Positions 23,401-35,924 of a stretch of 64,000 nt of DNA are shown piece after piece. The notes beneath the pieces are model-generated. The model was not told the origin of the DNA. It saw only the letters and a list, made by a program, of their open reading frames with translations, and ran no database searches. The position numbers and the translations under genes are program-made. Source of the stretch: Atherinomorus stipes (Eukaryota; Chordata; Actinopteri; Atheriniformes; Atherinidae); assembly GCA_023101725.1 (NCBI GenBank), contig JALJCO010001134.1:186001-250000 (forward strand), written 5' to 3'. Position 1 is the first letter of the stretch. Every line of letters starts with the position of its first letter.

Positions 23401-25752
23401 CAGTTTATTCCCATCAGAGAACATCGTGTTTTCATCTGACTCTGCAGATTCACAGCAGTCTGATGTGAAACAGACGCCAAAAGTTCCCGCATGTATAATT
23501 GCATGCGCTGATTTATGTCACTACATATGAAAACACACACACACACACACACGCAGCTACAGCTGTATATTCCAAACACACCAAAAACGCAAATTGATTA
23601 TCAACTCTGTGCACTTTAGCTGAAGTAGGTGGTTTTGTGTATGTACATATAAGCTTACTTATGTAAAGCTTATTCTGGATCAGTGTCAGCTGACCTGAAG
23701 TCAAATTCCTGCTACATGTAAACAAACAAGCTTAAAATGACTTCAGGAAGGTTTGTTGGCTTTTTCTCAGCTCTATAAAGCCCTTTATTTTGCATAAATG
23801 AAACAGTTAAATGTTTATGTTTATATCAAAATCCCCCCAAAAGTAAGATATAATTCTAAATGTACAGGTCAGTTTTAACAACGCAACAGTTTAGCAGTAT
23901 AGACATTGTTAGTATCACTATGCTGGAATATTACTGTATCTTTAATGTGATCTTTCTGGGATTTTATTTGGTTTTCGGTTCTGTTCTAACTGCAAGCATT
24001 CACAAAGCCCTAAATAAAGCCTTAATGACCACTGTACTGGTTTCAGTGGTGTTGTTTTTTAATTTTTATGTATTCTTATTCTTATTTATCTATACCTTTA
24101 TGTATTAATTATTTAAATCATTTATTATATTTTATATTTATGAAATTTATAAAACTGTGTTATATATTTATTATATTTATTGAATTCCCTCCGAAATAAA
24201 TAAAGTATTTTTCATTTAATTTAATTTCCCATTATCTAATATTTGGGCTTAGTGTTAAGTTTTGCTTGATTAGTTTACTTTAGTGGGTTTGAATTTAGGG
24301 GATCAGCCCAGATATGACCATTCACATTTCTCCTTTTTTGGTTAGTATTTGAACAAGATTCCCAGTTTTCTTCCATCGTTGGATTTTTAAGTGGTTTTCA
24401 TGTATTAAACATTTGACACTAAATGTATCATTTTTGATACGTACTGATTCAATACTTCATGGTAAAAAGTTGGCTCTTAATCCTGTTGTATGCAATCTGA
24501 TACAGGTCTTCTGCCCCCTAGTGGAGACCTTGTGCACTACAATAATTCTGACATTCATGGATATACAAATGTATTATAATGTATATAAATACATTTTTTG
24601 TTTGTTTGTTTGTTTTATCTACACTTTTCTTAAAGGGTTAAATAAAGAATTTGTATAAAATACAGAATTTTAAAACCATTATTTCTTGGATCAAAGGTTA
24701 AAGTTTCTTTAAATCACTGCAGTTTTCAGGTACTTTTTACATGTCAAAGATCCTTTGGCCCATTGAAAAAAAGTTTTTGAGTAAAATCAGCTCAACTACT
24801 TTCTGTAAGATTTGTTATTTTTGTTTGTTTGTTTCAGTATCCCAGCTGTACTCCACCTCTGCTGACGACATCTCCGGTTGTTGCTGTTAGTTGTGATTTC
24901 TGGTAGAAATGACTCATGAGGTTGCTGCTGCAAGGTGGACATCTTCACCTGGTATTTAACCTGGAGGACAGTCAGAACAGGATCTTACATACAGCAGACA
25001 TGTTTTTGTTTGTTTGTTTATTTAATTTCCACGATTACATCTACACCCCCCCCCCCCCCCTAAACATGACAAGTAGAACTGGTAAATACATGCCACTTAT
25101 ACTTGGATTAAAGTGGGTGATAGAACATGCAGGATGCTAAACTTGATGAATAAAGAGGAATTATCCGTAAATGCAGTGATAAGGTTTGAATCTCAGGTAA
25201 CTATCGTGAAATAAAACTTACAGGTGGAAAATGTCTGCCTGACAGCTATTTATAACATTTTATATTTCACCTTTTAAAGCAGTAAACAATAAGTAATTAT
25301 TGTGCGAAATTGCTGTTAATCAAATCAAATCAAATCAAATTTTATTTATATAGCACTTTTCATGCATAGCAGCTTTACAAAGTGCTTCACATAATAAAAA
25401 CAACACAATACATCAGCTCCCACAAGTTTATCTAAAACAGCATTAATCAGGATTAAATCATAACCGAACACAGCTAGAAAGTGGAACTTGAGGTCTAACG
25501 CAGTTTAACTACATCATATACATCATGACTAATAAGTTAAGGTTAAAAACACGTTAAAGTTAAAGCAAAACTTCAGGTTTCTTGATCTACCGTGACAAGT
25601 TAAGGTAAATGGTAACTGTAGCCTAACTGACGTTCACAAAGACATTTTAATTTCACGGTTTCTGTTAAAGTAAAATGTATAAACCGTTAGCTATCGTTGA
25701 CGTTCAGTGTAAAGAACAGACCATTCAGATACGAACAGGAATATGAACATAC
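23400..25752. other. ttc29 first intron, AT-rich
   Basis: No coding exon recognised. Contains (CA)n near 23529-23552, a LINE-like AATAAAGTATTTTTCATTT tail near 24195, oligo-C at about 25049-25060, and a SINE/LINE 3' tail (TTTATATAGCACTTTTCATG) at about 25320-25400. Confidence 0.6.
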
Positions 25753-25830
25753 CGCACAACTAAAACTTTCCACCGCGGACACAGCTGCGTTTTTACCGTC
25801 ACCGTGGCAACGCCAGCAGGGCCGCGTTCC
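25753..25830 (-). promoter_or_regulatory. ttc29: ttc29 promoter with RFX X-box and candidate untranslated exon 1
   Basis: A small GC-rich island in AT-rich DNA, 2.7 kb upstream of the ttc29 start exon. It contains GTCACCGTGGCAAC at 25798-25811, a full match to the X-box consensus (GTNRCC, short spacer, RGYAAC) bound by RFX factors that drive ciliary genes. About 45 bp downstream on the minus strand a good donor, GCG/GTATGT (exon end 25753), could close an untranslated exon 1 spliced to the acceptor near 23070. The motif is seen directly; exon and start site are inferred. Confidence 0.55.
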
Positions 25831-26797
25831 AACACGAGGTGTTGCAGAACTTCTCTTCTAGTTCCATTCAGAAGAGATCAGTTAACCTCTGTGACCACAC
25901 GATTTTGTCATATTTATTTTTCAGAAGTTCAGCTATTTAATAACTTTTAGTTTTTTTCTTTGTTTGTTTTGTATTTTAATGTTTTAATAACCAAAGTAGG
26001 CTGTATCAGCTTAAAAAATGCCCCCAATCTCCAATTTGAAGTAGGCTTAGCCTAAACTATGAAGTTGTTTCATTGTTTGCAGTCCATATTATTGCTTTCT
26101 CTCGCGTCTTTCAAGTCTCTGTGATGACTGAAACATCGACTATATGATATATGTGATCTTTGGGATATCACGGTTACTAGGACCAAAAGGATCACAGTTA
26201 TCATTTTATCGCAGTATTATAGAAATACCTCCCAGCATCTTAAAAATATCTAAAATGGGTCTAAATGTCTACTTTGTCCTTTTTAAAGGAGGAAAAATTG
26301 TAAGAGACCTGTCCACGTGGGTGCCTTCGTTACCTTTTGCCATGTTTTCATTAATTAAACATTGCAAACTGGGACTGCTGCTGCTTTTCCAGCCAATGAG
26401 CAGCATCACTGAGAGTTTTTCAAAGTGCAGTAATCAATCACGGTTTTAGCGATATTTAAAATTTTAAACAGTATTACTAATCATTGGGAATTTTATCACA
26501 GTTTTTACCGGTAATTGTTACATTCCTAATTAAATGATTCACATTTAGATGCCCCTTGGAAAATGCTTTTTATTTCATTGTTGCATCCAGAGATAGAAAG
26601 TTAAACTGTCAGAAAGAAATAGGGAGACATACTGACCTGATATGTCTGAATACTGCTGATACTTGAACATATGATGCTACTAAAATTAGAGATCTTTCTA
26701 TTAGTGGGAATTTCTTATGATTTTAACTTAAGTTGATAATGATAATTTTATATTTGTGGCCTATTTCTATGATACCAAGACACCAAGTAAATATAGT

Positions 26798-28264
26798 GCC
26801 GTGTCTCAAGCTGCACACTTGGACGAGTGCACTGGAATTCAGTGAGTAGTGCGCACAGTGTACTTCGTCTGTAGTGCACACTATAGGGGATTATCACGCT
26901 TCCGTGTTCCGAACTTCCGGTTTTTAAACAGTTAGACGGCCCACTTCCGGTCCAGTTCAATGTCCCTGCTTTACTTCGTATAACGTGAATAAACACCAAC
27001 CCTACTGAAATTTTCACGGATTCCAGACTGAAGTGATACTAAGGAAGAAGTGGATCAAAGCGATTCTCCAGAGTGAAGGGCCGAACTTTAAAATAAAACA
27101 ACGTTGCATGTTTGTTTGCAGCCGGTGGGGCACAACACCGGCATGCTAGCATTAGCCAGCTAGCGTTTACCGACGTGCTTAACATTGTGCGTCTTAAAAC
27201 ACACATACATCTGAAAATCGGGTCTGTTCCCCCCCCGTTTCCAGTGGAACAACTGGGGACTGCCAAGAAAGGAGAAGTTTTCAGATGCTTGTGTGTTTTC
27301 AGCCGCACAAAGTTAGGCACATCATCAAGCTGGCTAATGCTAACCTGCTAACAATAGTCCGCCAGCTACTACTTTGTTAAACTTTGTAAATCGGATAAAC
27401 GCCAATGCCAAGTTCTCATTCCAGACTGAAGTGATACAAAGGAAGAAGTGGATTAAAACAACCGATTCGCCGCGGTGAAGGACCGAACTTTCTAATAAAA
27501 CGACACACGTTTGTTTGTGGCCGGCAGACTGCGCAGTCGTGTTAGCAGGTTAGCATTAGCCAGCTCGATAACGTGCCTAACTTTGTGCGGCTGAAAACAC
27601 ACAAGCATCTGAAAGCGTCTCCTTTCTTGGCAGTCCCCAGTTGTTCAACTGGAAACGGGGGGGTACAGACCCGATTTTCAGATGTTTGTGTGTTTTAAGA
27701 CGCACAATGTTAAGCACGTCAGTAAACGTTAGCTGGCTAATGCTAGCATGCTGTGAAGTGCCGGTGTCGTGCCCCACCGGGGACAAACAAACGTGTGTTT
27801 TCTTATAAAGTTCGGCCCTTCACCGCAGCGAATCGATCGCTTTGATCCAGCTTTTGATCCAGTATCACTTCAGTCTAGAATGAAAACTTAAATATGTTTG
27901 GAGTTTATTCGATTTAAACAGTATAACAGAGCAGGAACGGCTGTCGTTAACATGGCCCGGAAGAGGAAGTGTCCAAAATCCGGGAACTTCCGGTAAGCGT
28001 GATAATCCCCTATAGTGTGCACTACAAACAAAGTACACAGTGCGCACTACGCACTGAATTCCAGTGCACTCAGGAAAGTGTTTGAGACAGGCTCTCTGTT
28101 TAATGCGAGAAGTGTGCTTAGTTTTGCACTTCATTTTTGGCCGTTATTAGAGCAACATCCTGGTCCTTTCAGTCCACTGAACTTTCGCTTAAATGACAGC
28201 ATGAACGCACTACACACTCAAAAATAGTGCTTGATGTGCTTGAGTACGTGGATTGAGACACGGC
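26798..28264. mobile_element. Outer inverted-repeat MITE hosting a foldback element
   Basis: Ends GCCGTGTCTCAA and TTGAGACACGGC. The arms pair over long stretches (CACTGGAATTCAGTG, GTAGTGCACACTATA). The 26884-28012 foldback element occupies the centre. The element lies between ttc29 and ednra; 25830-26790 shows nothing recognisable. Confidence 0.75.
26884..28012. mobile_element. Foldback MITE, TAGGGGATTATC family, copy 2
   Basis: 1129 bp, larger than copy 1 because the internal unit (GTGATAC...GGTGAAGG...TTAGCATTAGCCAGC) is present an extra time. Ends TAGGGGATTATCACGCTT and complement. Inserted at GCACACTA/TAGTGTGC in the outer MITE. Confidence 0.8.
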
Positions 28265-28329
28265 CAATGTTTAGCTAGCAAGTTGATAACATGATTGGCT
28301 CTATGATGGGAGACTATCGTTCGTTTTAT

Positions 28330-28702
28330 GTATTCATCCTCAAAATTATTCATACCCTCCAATTAAAGAAGGGGAAAAAAATCAGCTAACAGTGAAATAA
28401 GTTGAAGTTGAGAAAAGTTATAATCCATAAAATATATAAAAATCATGACATTGGTTTTGAATTGTGAATCAAAGGAAATATTAGAAACAAACAAACAAAA
28501 AATAAAACGAGTAAAAAAACATGATGGGGCTTCGAAGCTAAAATTTTGTCCAGCAACACTTTGAAGCGATCACTGCAATCAGGTGTTTTCTGTAACTTTT
28601 AAAAAGACTTGTACCTGTTGACAGGTAGGTATTTTGGTCCATTAATGGGAAAACTGATCTAATGTGTCTGGGACAGTTTTGCTTAATTGGCTTGTATTAT
28701 TA

Positions 28703-28739
<37 letters not shown>

Positions 28740-28885
28740 CAACAACAATTCAAATGCAATATTTCATTTAACTAAATTATAATTTTGCAAATTTTTATTT
28801 ATTATCAGTTTTGTACGTTTCTTGTTATTTGAATTGCTATTATGAATTAAACCATTTCTTTAAAATGATTTTAAGGACGACTGTA
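28330..28885. mobile_element. Tc1-like MITE, near-complete copy
   Basis: Begins TCCTCAAAATTATTCATACC and ends GGACGACTGTATAG, with (ATT)n inside; no transposase. Confidence 0.65.
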
Positions 28886-31300
28886 TAGACTATATAATTT
28901 TAATTGTTCAGCCTCATTTAACAGAACACAGTACATGTTATAAACATATATGTAACTGACAGTCTGCTAAAACACGCTCCCTTTCCCACATTTGCTAGAC
29001 AAAGCTTTTCTTGCTTCGATGCTTAGAACAGAGCAGATGTTGAGTTTTAGTTTATGTAGAAACTTTCCATCATGTTTCACTCCAGCTGCATGGAAACTCG
29101 GTCAGAGAGGGACGACGCTTGCTTTGTGGTGGTGAACAGTTCCTCGTCTTCAAAGAGTTTCTAATAAAGTTTCACATTCAGGGTGGAAATCAGCACGGCT
29201 GAGAACGAGCGGCTGTTTCCTGTTTGCTCTCGTTTGATTTGCTCTCTTTGAATTTGCCTTGTTTGTTCCTCTTGTTTTAATTAGTTTCAAGAGTAATTTG
29301 TCCATTAACCAGTGGTGCTTTTGAAGCCAGAAGTGAGAATTAAACAGGTTTTTTTTTCTCCATGATAACTCCACAAGAGGAGTCTAACAACATTAACAGG
29401 CAGTTGATGGTCTGAGAAGCAGAGCAGCTGTCTCTGCTTCGAATTTGTTTTTACAGTCACAATATGTCCTTTTCATCTCTGTAATTGAGCCAGGAAACAG
29501 TCTAATAAAACAAAATTAATAAAACAAAACTCCTTGCTTTCCTGTTTGCCCAGCCAAGCTTTCTTTTCTCAAACAAACATGATTATGTTTGCAAAGATAA
29601 CAGAAAAAAACCCTCAGAAATGTGAGTTATTTTAGATCAAAGATTTTATGTAGGGGTCCAGAAAAGCAAGAAGATGTGGAAATAAAGAAACTTAGTCATA
29701 TTATTTGCAAATTTCAACCCTAAATGTTTGTTGTCTGTGGCCAGTTTGAGTTTTCTTTTCCAGGTTTTGGTTTGGCAATATTTGAACCTAATGAAAATGA
29801 AGAGGTCACACGATCAGCCCTGAAACGTTTAAAACATGCAGGACAGGAGGTCTGCAGAACCCGGCTTAAACATCACTTGAAGCTCTGGCTACATGTTGGA
29901 CTTGTTTCCTTGGATTAAGATACTATTACTAACACTATAATGTAGCCACCAAACATGCAGTCACAGTTAAATGTAATCTAGTTTTAAAAAATGTTCATTC
30001 CTGCTGTGTAAAATTTAATTGAAAACAAAATTTAATGATTTGAAAAGCTCATAAACTCTTATCTAAACTGTAACAGAACATAAATAATATATCAGTCCAG
30101 TGCATATTAATACTGTACTGCCAGACAAGCATCAAGTTCTGACCTCTGGCCTTGTCCCATGCATACAGAGATTCCTCCTATTTCTCTGAATCTTTTGATG
30201 ACAATCACGTAGTAAATGGTGGAATCTTGAGGAACATTTTTCTATAATTATCCCACACAAGTTTTAGACAAGTTTTAGTTATTTTTGGAAATAACTATTG
30301 AAGTAATAGTGATACAAGCATGATTCCAGATGCTGTTGGTATGTTTTCAGGGAATCCAATGATGTAGATTAAAGGAATGCAGGAGTAGAAGTTTTTGTTG
30401 AAAGTCACAATATGAGGAGGACATGAGCTGCTAGGCCGAGGTTTGCGCTCTCCAAGTGCTTTTCTAGTTCCATCTGAGATTCTGCCTCTCTGAAATGCTC
30501 CTTTTATACCCGGTCATGCGACTGACTTGTTGCCAGTTATCCTAATTAGTTGTCCAATGCTCCTTCAAATTTTGATTTATGATAATTACTTTTCCAGACT
30601 TTTCTTGCTTCTGTTACAACCTTTTTTTCTAGATATGTTGCTGCCATCAAATTCAAAATGAGCTCATATTTTCCATGAGAAGATAAAATGTGTCAGTCTC
30701 AACATCTGACATGCTTTTGATGTTCTGTTTGGTAAAATATGAGTTTACGAGATGTTCATATCATTGCATACTGTTATCCTTATAGCAACTTTTGTACAGC
30801 TGGATTTAAAATTAAGCTCAGTTACTTGAGAGGATACACACACGTGTATTTGCCTTCCCTGCAACCAAACGTGTATTTTAGCTTCATTTTCCATCCCCAG
30901 AATATATATAAAAAAAAACATGGTTGCACTGCCGGTCTGTAACTGATCGATGGGTTTGTGAAGAACATACCGATACATTCGTTTTAGAGGATTGAGAGCC
31001 ATCTAGTGGCTAAACTGCAGAATGCAATTACATCACCAGTAAAAGAGAAAAAGTAAGGTTAATAATTTCTCCTAAGTGATCCATCTAAATGTTAGATATT
31101 TTTCAGGTAACGTGAATTTACAAGTTGCTTGCTCAAAAAGCCCAAAACGTTTTGAAACAGCTTGAACATAATAAATGTAAATTCCTTTAATTACAGCAAG
31201 ACCATCTCTACTTTTCTTGTTTGTAAATGTATACTTTATAATGATTAAATTAAAAAAAAATTACCAGAAGACCGCATCTCCAAAAACAGAGGGCTGGTTT
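28886..31300. other. Intergenic, no gene recognised
   Basis: Moderately AT-rich sequence between ttc29 and ednra. Short frames only; none resembles a known protein or shows paired splice sites. No repeat family seen elsewhere in the window. Confidence 0.5.
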
Positions 31301-31436
31301 AGAGATAAAATAAAATAAAAATAAAATAAAATAAAATTATAAATTAAATTAAATTAAATTAAATTAAATTAAATTAAATTAAATTAAATTAAATTAAATT
31401 AAATTAAATTAAAAATATAATAATATAAAATAAAAT
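31300..31436. repeat. (AAATT)n microsatellite
   Basis: TAAAA units leading into about 14 copies of AAATT (about 31338-31410) and degenerate AT-rich sequence. Confidence 0.95.
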
Positions 31437-31559
31437 AGAAGTTTTCCTTTATCAATACAAACTTGGTAAGGATTTTATCAGTAGACTATTTGATAAATGC
31501 TGCAACAATAACACTGATGAAATAAATAAATAGAAAAGCCTGCAAACACAATGTAGGAC

Positions 31560-32060
31560 ATCACATTAAAATTCAGTGATGATCATCTGCTGCCTTCGGG
31601 CTCCGAGCCAGAGTGTTAAACGTGTGTGTGCCAGAGAGCGATTCATTATCTGGCCGCATGGTTCAAGTCACGTAGAGCTTTCATCTGTTTATCTCTGTGC
31701 TTATTGTAGTAAATAAACAACACACACACATACACACACACACTGACGCACCACATATCTCCACTTACACTCAGTGATAAAGATAATGCAGACTTCTCAA
31801 AACAAATTTAGCCGTGGCATCAGCCACCCGGGGTCAAAGGTCACACTGTGCTGAGCTCAGAGGGAGACGTGCGTGAATGTTTCAGATAACATGCGTGTTA
31901 CACAACATGTGCTGTATGTGCAGAAATCCGCTCCGTTTAGGAATGACATGGATGGAGATGTTTCTGAGAAAAACAGTGCTGGGAATTTTCTCCATTTCCC
32001 GTCAGCGCTGAACTAAACAGTAAACAGTAAATAGTAAACACTGTTTACTGTTTCAGGTTT
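31560..32060. other. Repeat-free higher-complexity block upstream of ednra
   Basis: About 500 bp of balanced composition without long ORFs or repeats from elsewhere in the window, apart from a short (CA)n at about 31720-31742. It could be regulatory sequence; the sequence alone does not show this. Confidence 0.25.
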
Positions 32061-32785
32061 TTTTCAGTTTTGCAAAGTTGCATCAGAACAAACCAAAGAC
32101 CCAACGAAACCCTAGTTTGCTATAATAAGAGTGGATCAGATTAACCACCTACCTGAACATTTTAGTCTTTAGATTTCAGTCAATATATAAAAATATCCTG
32201 AAATAAATTTGTATGAAAGTAATAAATAATCTAATTGTGCTTCCATCTAAAAACAAAGAATAAATCAGTGCAAGTGAGGAGTTACAGTTTGACATGCGCA
32301 CAGTTAAAACAGTGGAATAAGAGTTAAGAGAGAAAAGTCTGAATCTGAGGTGCAGCTGGAGCTTAACGAAGGACCAAACACGCTGCAGTTGAAAGAAAAC
32401 TTTATTTGAAGCAGAGAAAACAAAAGACGAAAGAACAGACTGTATACCGACAGGTGAAAAAAGGAGGAGGAGAACCTGATGGCAATCTGGAAGAGAGCAA
32501 AGTGAACCGTGGAGTGTTTGTACTGGGATGGCAGATCTGGTGAATGGATGCAGGTGTTTGACTGGTGCAATCAGACTAAAACATTTCCAGATCTGCACGG
32601 TACTGAGCCGGAGCTGGTGGTGGAAACCGGGCTTATCTAAATGTTTCCTGTTGTCATCAGGTTTGCAAAGCATGCTGGAGAGACAGATGCAGCATGGTGG
32701 AAGAAGGATGAATGATTATCAGTCATCACACCACCAGTATGGGGTGGAGAGAGATGCTGATGTGTTGAACTGTTTCTTCCCGGCC

Positions 32786-33339
32786 TTAAAGGTACAGTAT
32801 GTAAAAAAAATTAAAGGACAATGGCAGAAAAATGTGATATATAATTCAAAACTGTGCTTCTATTGATGTGTAATCACTGCACGAAAATAGCTGTTACATG
32901 TTTATTTTCTTAGAATGAGTCATTTATATCTACTTGCTGAGCGGTGCACATATGGAGGCTACCATATTTGCTCCACCATTTTTACTACGGTGTTCCTGAA
33001 TGGACAAAACAATGTGTGTGAAGTAAGAACCCTCTGAACTTTATAACTGCTGTACCAGCTTTGTTTAATGGGAGTAAGAACACTGTTTGGGATCAGAAAT
33101 GCCTTAAAAGACATTAAAAAAATAGTTACTGATAGTACAGTCAAAACTACACCCGAGGCCACTAGATCCACTCACAGATGAAAACATCTTTATGTCTGTA
33201 AGAATTTTGGCCACGAACGGCCACCATACATTCACAACAGTTCTGGAATATGAAGTCATTTGAAAGAAAACATATTTTCTTTCAAATACCCATCTCTACC
33301 ACTCTAGATGTCAGTAATTCTTATATACTGTACCTTTAA
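32786..33339. mobile_element. MITE, TTAAAGGTACAGT family, copy 2
   Basis: TTAAAGGTACAGTATGTAA at the left, TATACTGTACCTTTAA at the right. Homologous along its length to 925-1446 (for example CACCATTTTTACTACGG). Confidence 0.75.
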
Positions 33340-33417
33340 AATGAGCCCGTAACATGTTACACTGTTATTTGGTGTATGGTGCAGTAACAATCAGCTCATC
33401 TTAAATACAGCAAGACT

Positions 33418-34100
33418 AAGAGATGATTGTTGACTTCAGGAGGAGCAAGAATAAGCAGCATAGTCCTGTCTACATCCTGGAAGAGGAGGTGGAGGTGGTA
33501 GAGAACTACAAATACCTTGGAGTTCAGCTGGACAACAGACTCGATTGGAAATGCAACAGTGACTACATGTACAAGAAAGGTCAGAGCAGACTCTACTTTT
33601 AAGGAAGCTGAGATCATTCAACGTCTGCACCAAGATGTTGCAGATCTCTACAAGTCTGTGGTAGAAAGTGCAATTAGCTTTGCAGCATCTGCTGGGGCAG
33701 CAGCATCAGAATCAGAGACTTGAAGAAACTAAACAAGCTGATCAAGAAAGCTGGTTCTGTGCTGGGGATAACTCTGGAGCCGCTGGAGCTGATCGTTCAA
33801 AAAGAATGCTTCACAAGCTGATGAAGATGATGGAGGACACTTCCCATCCTCTCCATAACACGGTGAAGAATCAACAGAGTGTGTTCAGTGGGAGGCTGCG
33901 TCAAGTTGGCTGTAGGACGGAGAGATACAGGAATTCATTCCTGCCAGCAACCATCACCCTAAAGAACAAGACTAACTGACTTTTTTGTTTATTTAAAAAA
34001 AAAAAAAAAAAAAAAGTGAGCTTTTACAATACTGAATTTCCCTTCGGGGATGAATAAAGTATTTTTCATTTTCATTTCATTTCATTTCATTTCATTTATT
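33418..34100 (+). mobile_element. LINE 3' fragment (CR1/L2/Rex-type reverse transcriptase end)
   Basis: Broken frames read VDFRRSKNKQHSPVYILEEE, NYKYLGVQLDNRLDWKCN and LRKLRSFNVCTKM, the conserved end of chicken-repeat/L2-type LINE reverse transcriptases after the catalytic domain. Frameshifts and stops interrupt it. It ends in GATGAATAAAGTATTTTTC and a TTTCA microsatellite, the usual 3' tail of such elements. 34100-34500 is AT-rich filler. Confidence 0.75.
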
Positions 34101-34505
34101 CAGCAACAACTGAACCATAATGAAGCAGTGAGTTGAAAACTTTGTCTTCTGTTGATGCTGCCATGGGAATGAAGACATAGCAGCCACATGTTGCTCATCA
34201 ATGCAGCTGATTAATCCCATGAGACCTGAACTGATTTACAGTTACAGTAAATAAAAATTAAAAAATGAAGGAAAAAGTCAGAAAAAAATTAAAAGACTGG
34301 AATAAAATTAAGTACAATTAAATCAATTAATAAAAGTGAACAAATTAATAGAAATTATTAATATCTAAAATAAATTAATTAAATAAAATAAATAGAATAA
34401 ACTAATCAAATAAAAAAACTAAATAAACAAAGGCCAGAAGTGTCAGAAATTCTATAAAATCAGGAGTAATTTGCTTCTGTTGATGATCCGGTCTGTGTTC
34501 CCACA

Positions 34506-34790
34506 ATGTCAAGGAGGAAAGACATCAGCAGTAGTCTCAGAGATGCAACAGTTGCTGCCCATCAGCCTGGGGAGGCTTATAAGGTCATTTCCAAAGTATT
34601 TTCATTTCATCTTTTTACAGTAAGAAAGATAATTCAGATGTGGAAAACATTTAAGACTGCTGATGATATTCCCAGAGGAGTGGACGTCCCAGCAAGTTCA
34701 GCCCAGTAGGTTCAACCCAGGGCCAGACAGCGTTCAGAGAAACCCCAAGAGCCACATCTCAGACTCTCCATGCTAAAGGTAATGACAATA
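34506..34790 (+). pseudogene. Tc1/mariner transposase relic (N-terminal DNA-binding part)
   Basis: The frame reads SSSLRDATVAAHQPGEAYKV and TVRKIIQMWKTFKT, the paired helix-turn-helix start of Tc1-like transposases, followed by a frameshifted stretch (EKPQEPHLRL). No DDE catalytic domain follows, so it is a 5' fragment. 34800-35900 shows no gene. Confidence 0.75.
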
Positions 34791-35924
34791 CATGAAAAAA
34801 GAAGAACATGTTTGGCTTGTTGCTGGAGAAACACCGTTCTCTCTAAAACAAACATGACAGCACAGTTTAGGTTTGCAAAGCTACATCAGGACAAACCACC
34901 AGACTTCAAGTGACGGTAATGTCCAATCAGGAGCAGCCAAATAAGTGAGCAGAAAGTTCTATGTGTGTCTGATAGGAACAAAAAAAACGGTCCTCCAGAG
35001 CTGGAATAATGCCAAGATGTTTTTTATGCACAGTGGCGTCAAAAAGCAGCTGAGTTGAGTTGTTTTTGTGAGGAAAGTAGCTAAATAGTAGCATGAATAA
35101 CTGGAAATGAGGGAAAAGTGTAGATATGTAAAACAGTTTCTGTTGTGTTTGTTTTGATGCTAATATTTTTTTCTCCTGAAAGTCAAGACTTGAGAGAATG
35201 ATTGCAGATGAGAAAAGGCTTAGTCACTGTTGATTTCTGTCTTATTTCTACAAAGTTAAATTAAATCAAATTATTAATTCATTCATTATTAAATTATTTT
35301 TTTCTTGTTTTGGCTGGCCTCTAGGTTGCAATAGCTATTGAAACATTCATTTCACATCATTTTAGCCTCATCATTCAGCCAATTGAGGCTGTCCTGAAAC
35401 ATAATGACTGGATGATGACTGGGATTAAAAATTTTATGTTTTAATGTGTGTCTACAGGAGAAAATGGACTTAGAGTTTTGAGTTTTAAAGAGTTGAAATA
35501 ATATCTAATATTTTTGTTCAGACTTATATATTTTTTATACACAGAGGTTTTTTAAAAACTTGGCTGTGTTGTTATAAATTCATGTATATTGAGTTGTTTT
35601 CTGTGGTAAAATAAATAAAAAGAACTCATAAAGATACAGAACTGTTTCGCTGACTTCTGGAGTGATACATTTACTGTTGTTGAATCCCATAAAGTCTCTG
35701 AGATGTTATAGTAAACTGAGTCTGGCATGAATTGTGTTCAAACACTCGTGAAACAGCGATAAAGTTTACAACCCAAATTTCCACAACATTGTTTTATCAA
35801 CCAGCTCCTAACTGGGAAATCTGGTTTGGCGCCAGTTACGTTCAGCATGTGTCAGACTGTAAAAGTTCAGAGTCACCTCGAGTCTTCAGAGCGTTTATGA
35901 GATGTTCCACTGGCAACCAGCGCA

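Noticed and set aside
32176..32673. 165-codon minus-strand frame
   Set aside because: No recognisable domain, no flanking exon signals, composition like the surrounding intergenic DNA; treated as chance, though an unknown gene cannot be fully excluded.
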